The position numbers and the translations under genes are program-made. From Ekhidna sp. (GTDB lineage: Bacteria; Bacteroidota; Bacteroidia; Cytophagales; Cyclobacteriaceae), in NCBI GenBank assembly GCA_014323825.1, contig JACONI010000041.1, positions 1 through 43,533 on the forward strand: DNA of 43,533 bases, in the 5' to 3' direction. The notes beneath the pieces are model-generated. The model worked only from the letters and a program-made list of their open reading frames with translations, searched no databases and was not told where the DNA came from. Below are positions 42,994-43,533 of this stretch, one piece after another. Positions within the stretch are counted from its first letter, which is position 1. Each line of letters starts with the position of its first letter.

Positions 42994-43427
42994 GAAACTT
43001 CTAGAAAGTTCCAAACTTCCCAAAAGTTAATTATTCGCCAAATCGAAGAGGGCTTTTACGCTTTGCTATCGTGGTCATTTAAACCTCCAAGGTTTTCAAA
43101 ACCTTGGAGGTTTTTGTGGTGCTGTCGTTTCGTTGGTTAAACCTTGCAGGTTTTTATCTATAGGCTATTACAAAAAAGACCTCACACTCCTACAAGGGCT
43201 TTATGACAGAGATTTCAGGAAACTTCTGGGAAGTTCCAAACTTCCCAAAAGTGAATGATTCGCCAAAGCGAAGAGGGCTTTTACGCTTTGTTATCGTGGT
43301 CATTTAAACCTCCAAGGTTTTCAAAACCTTGGAGGTTTTTGTGGTGCTGTCGTTTCGTTGGTTAAACCTTGCAGGTTTTTATCTATAGGCTATTACAAAA
43401 AAGACCTCACACTCCTACAAGGGCTTT
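42994..43427. repeat. Two 209-bp direct repeats, 225-bp period
   Basis: Copies at 42994-43202 and 43219-43427 are nearly identical (changes mostly in the first 60 bp). Each contains GAAGTTCCAAACTTCCC-like and AACCTTGCAGGTTT-like short palindromes, a long perfect hairpin, and CGCCAAA...CGAAGAGGGC. This looks like a dispersed intergenic element of Bacteroidota, tandemly duplicated here. Confidence 0.9.
43081..43113. terminator. Perfect 16-bp hairpin (copy 1), terminator-like
   Basis: AAACCTCCAAGGTTTT at 43081-43096 pairs perfectly with 43098-43113 around a single C, followed by T-rich sequence. The same hairpin is at 43306-43338. It could end transcription from queA-ispD, but as part of a repeated element it may have another role. 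Confidence 0.6.
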
Positions 43428-43459
43428 TTTGTATTTTCGGGGCGTATCCAACTTGAGGC

Positions 43460-43533
43460 TTATTCGGTGTCGAGTTCCACCTTCGTTTTGCCGCCTGCAT
43501 TTCGAATGGCGGTGATGATGGCGGTTTTACTGG
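43460..43533 (-). CDS. 3' end of a gene leaving the window
   Basis: On the minus strand the last 24 codons of an open frame read SKTAIITAIRNAGG, then KTKVELDTE and TAA (43462-43460). It continues beyond the right edge without a stop. The codons look like real coding sequence, but the piece is too short to name. Confidence 0.4.
   Translation of the reverse strand, partial: SKTAIITAIRNAGGKTKVELDTE

Larger units (their letters stand above)
42834..43459. other. Intergenic repeat-rich stretch
   Basis: No gene seen in these 626 bp. It holds two 209-bp direct repeats with strong hairpins (next entries). The stretch 42834-42993 before them shows no repeat or recognisable signal. Confidence 0.7.

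Overview
The window looks like a chromosomal segment of a Bacteroidota bacterium, probably of the Cytophagales/Cyclobacteriaceae kind. The phylum call rests on TAnnTTTG-type promoters (clear before rpmH and recA), a T9SS-style C-terminal sorting domain, a PorT-like beta-barrel, DUF4292, DUF2480 and BT_3928-family genes, and the order flippase - sugar nucleotidyltransferase - TPR - DUF4292 - degenerate M23. The order-level guess is weaker. Most genes are AT-rich and packed in short operons with frequent 4-14 bp overlaps.

Layout. 1-669: no convincing gene; a 21-bp minisatellite. 670-7549 (minus): envelope cluster (EnvC-like amidase activator, DUF4292 lipoprotein, TPR protein, sugar-phosphate nucleotidyltransferase, flippase) and an enoyl-CoA hydratase. 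7595-10077: divergent threonine catabolism genes, an SDR-type threonine dehydrogenase and kbl, with a small unknown protein. 10074-13929: cdaA-folP (minus) and DUF1599 - BT_3928 - aroK (plus). 14019-16210: GC-rich BspA/HYR surface protein with a poly-C frameshift. 16282-20721: FadL-like porin, Ser/Arg-rich exported protein, proS. 20739-29187: accessory zone with a broken DUF2335 gene, a truncated restriction-type gene, an outer-membrane barrel with an out-of-frame decamer repeat, an HTH/PIN toxin-antitoxin pair, nfeD-floA, and an Sdp-like peptide-toxin operon between two copies of the floA 3' end. 29250-33175: rpmH - rnpA - S41 protease - tsaB - DUF2480 - DinB operon. 33256-37755: an M16 peptidase pair and adenosine kinase. 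37773-38504: a damaged IS1-family element. 38669-42833: recA, an ABC permease, queA and ispD. 42834-43533: two copies of a 209-bp hairpin-rich repeat and the 3' end of a gene that leaves the window.

The most interesting signals are two probable phase-variation switches. Two unrelated surface-protein genes each carry a simple repeat just upstream of or inside the signal-peptide region (11 C at 14115; eight 10-bp units at 22851). Both are out of frame by a single repeat unit in this assembly: one more C, or one more decamer, restores a full signal peptide.

The second is a compact four-gene SdpC/SdpA/PH-like/SdpB operon, a candidate antimicrobial-peptide system with an uncharacterised fourth member. 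It sits between direct repeats that are identical for 251 bp of floA coding sequence but diverge by transitions only just beyond the stop codon, which points to insertion by homologous exchange with a related strain.
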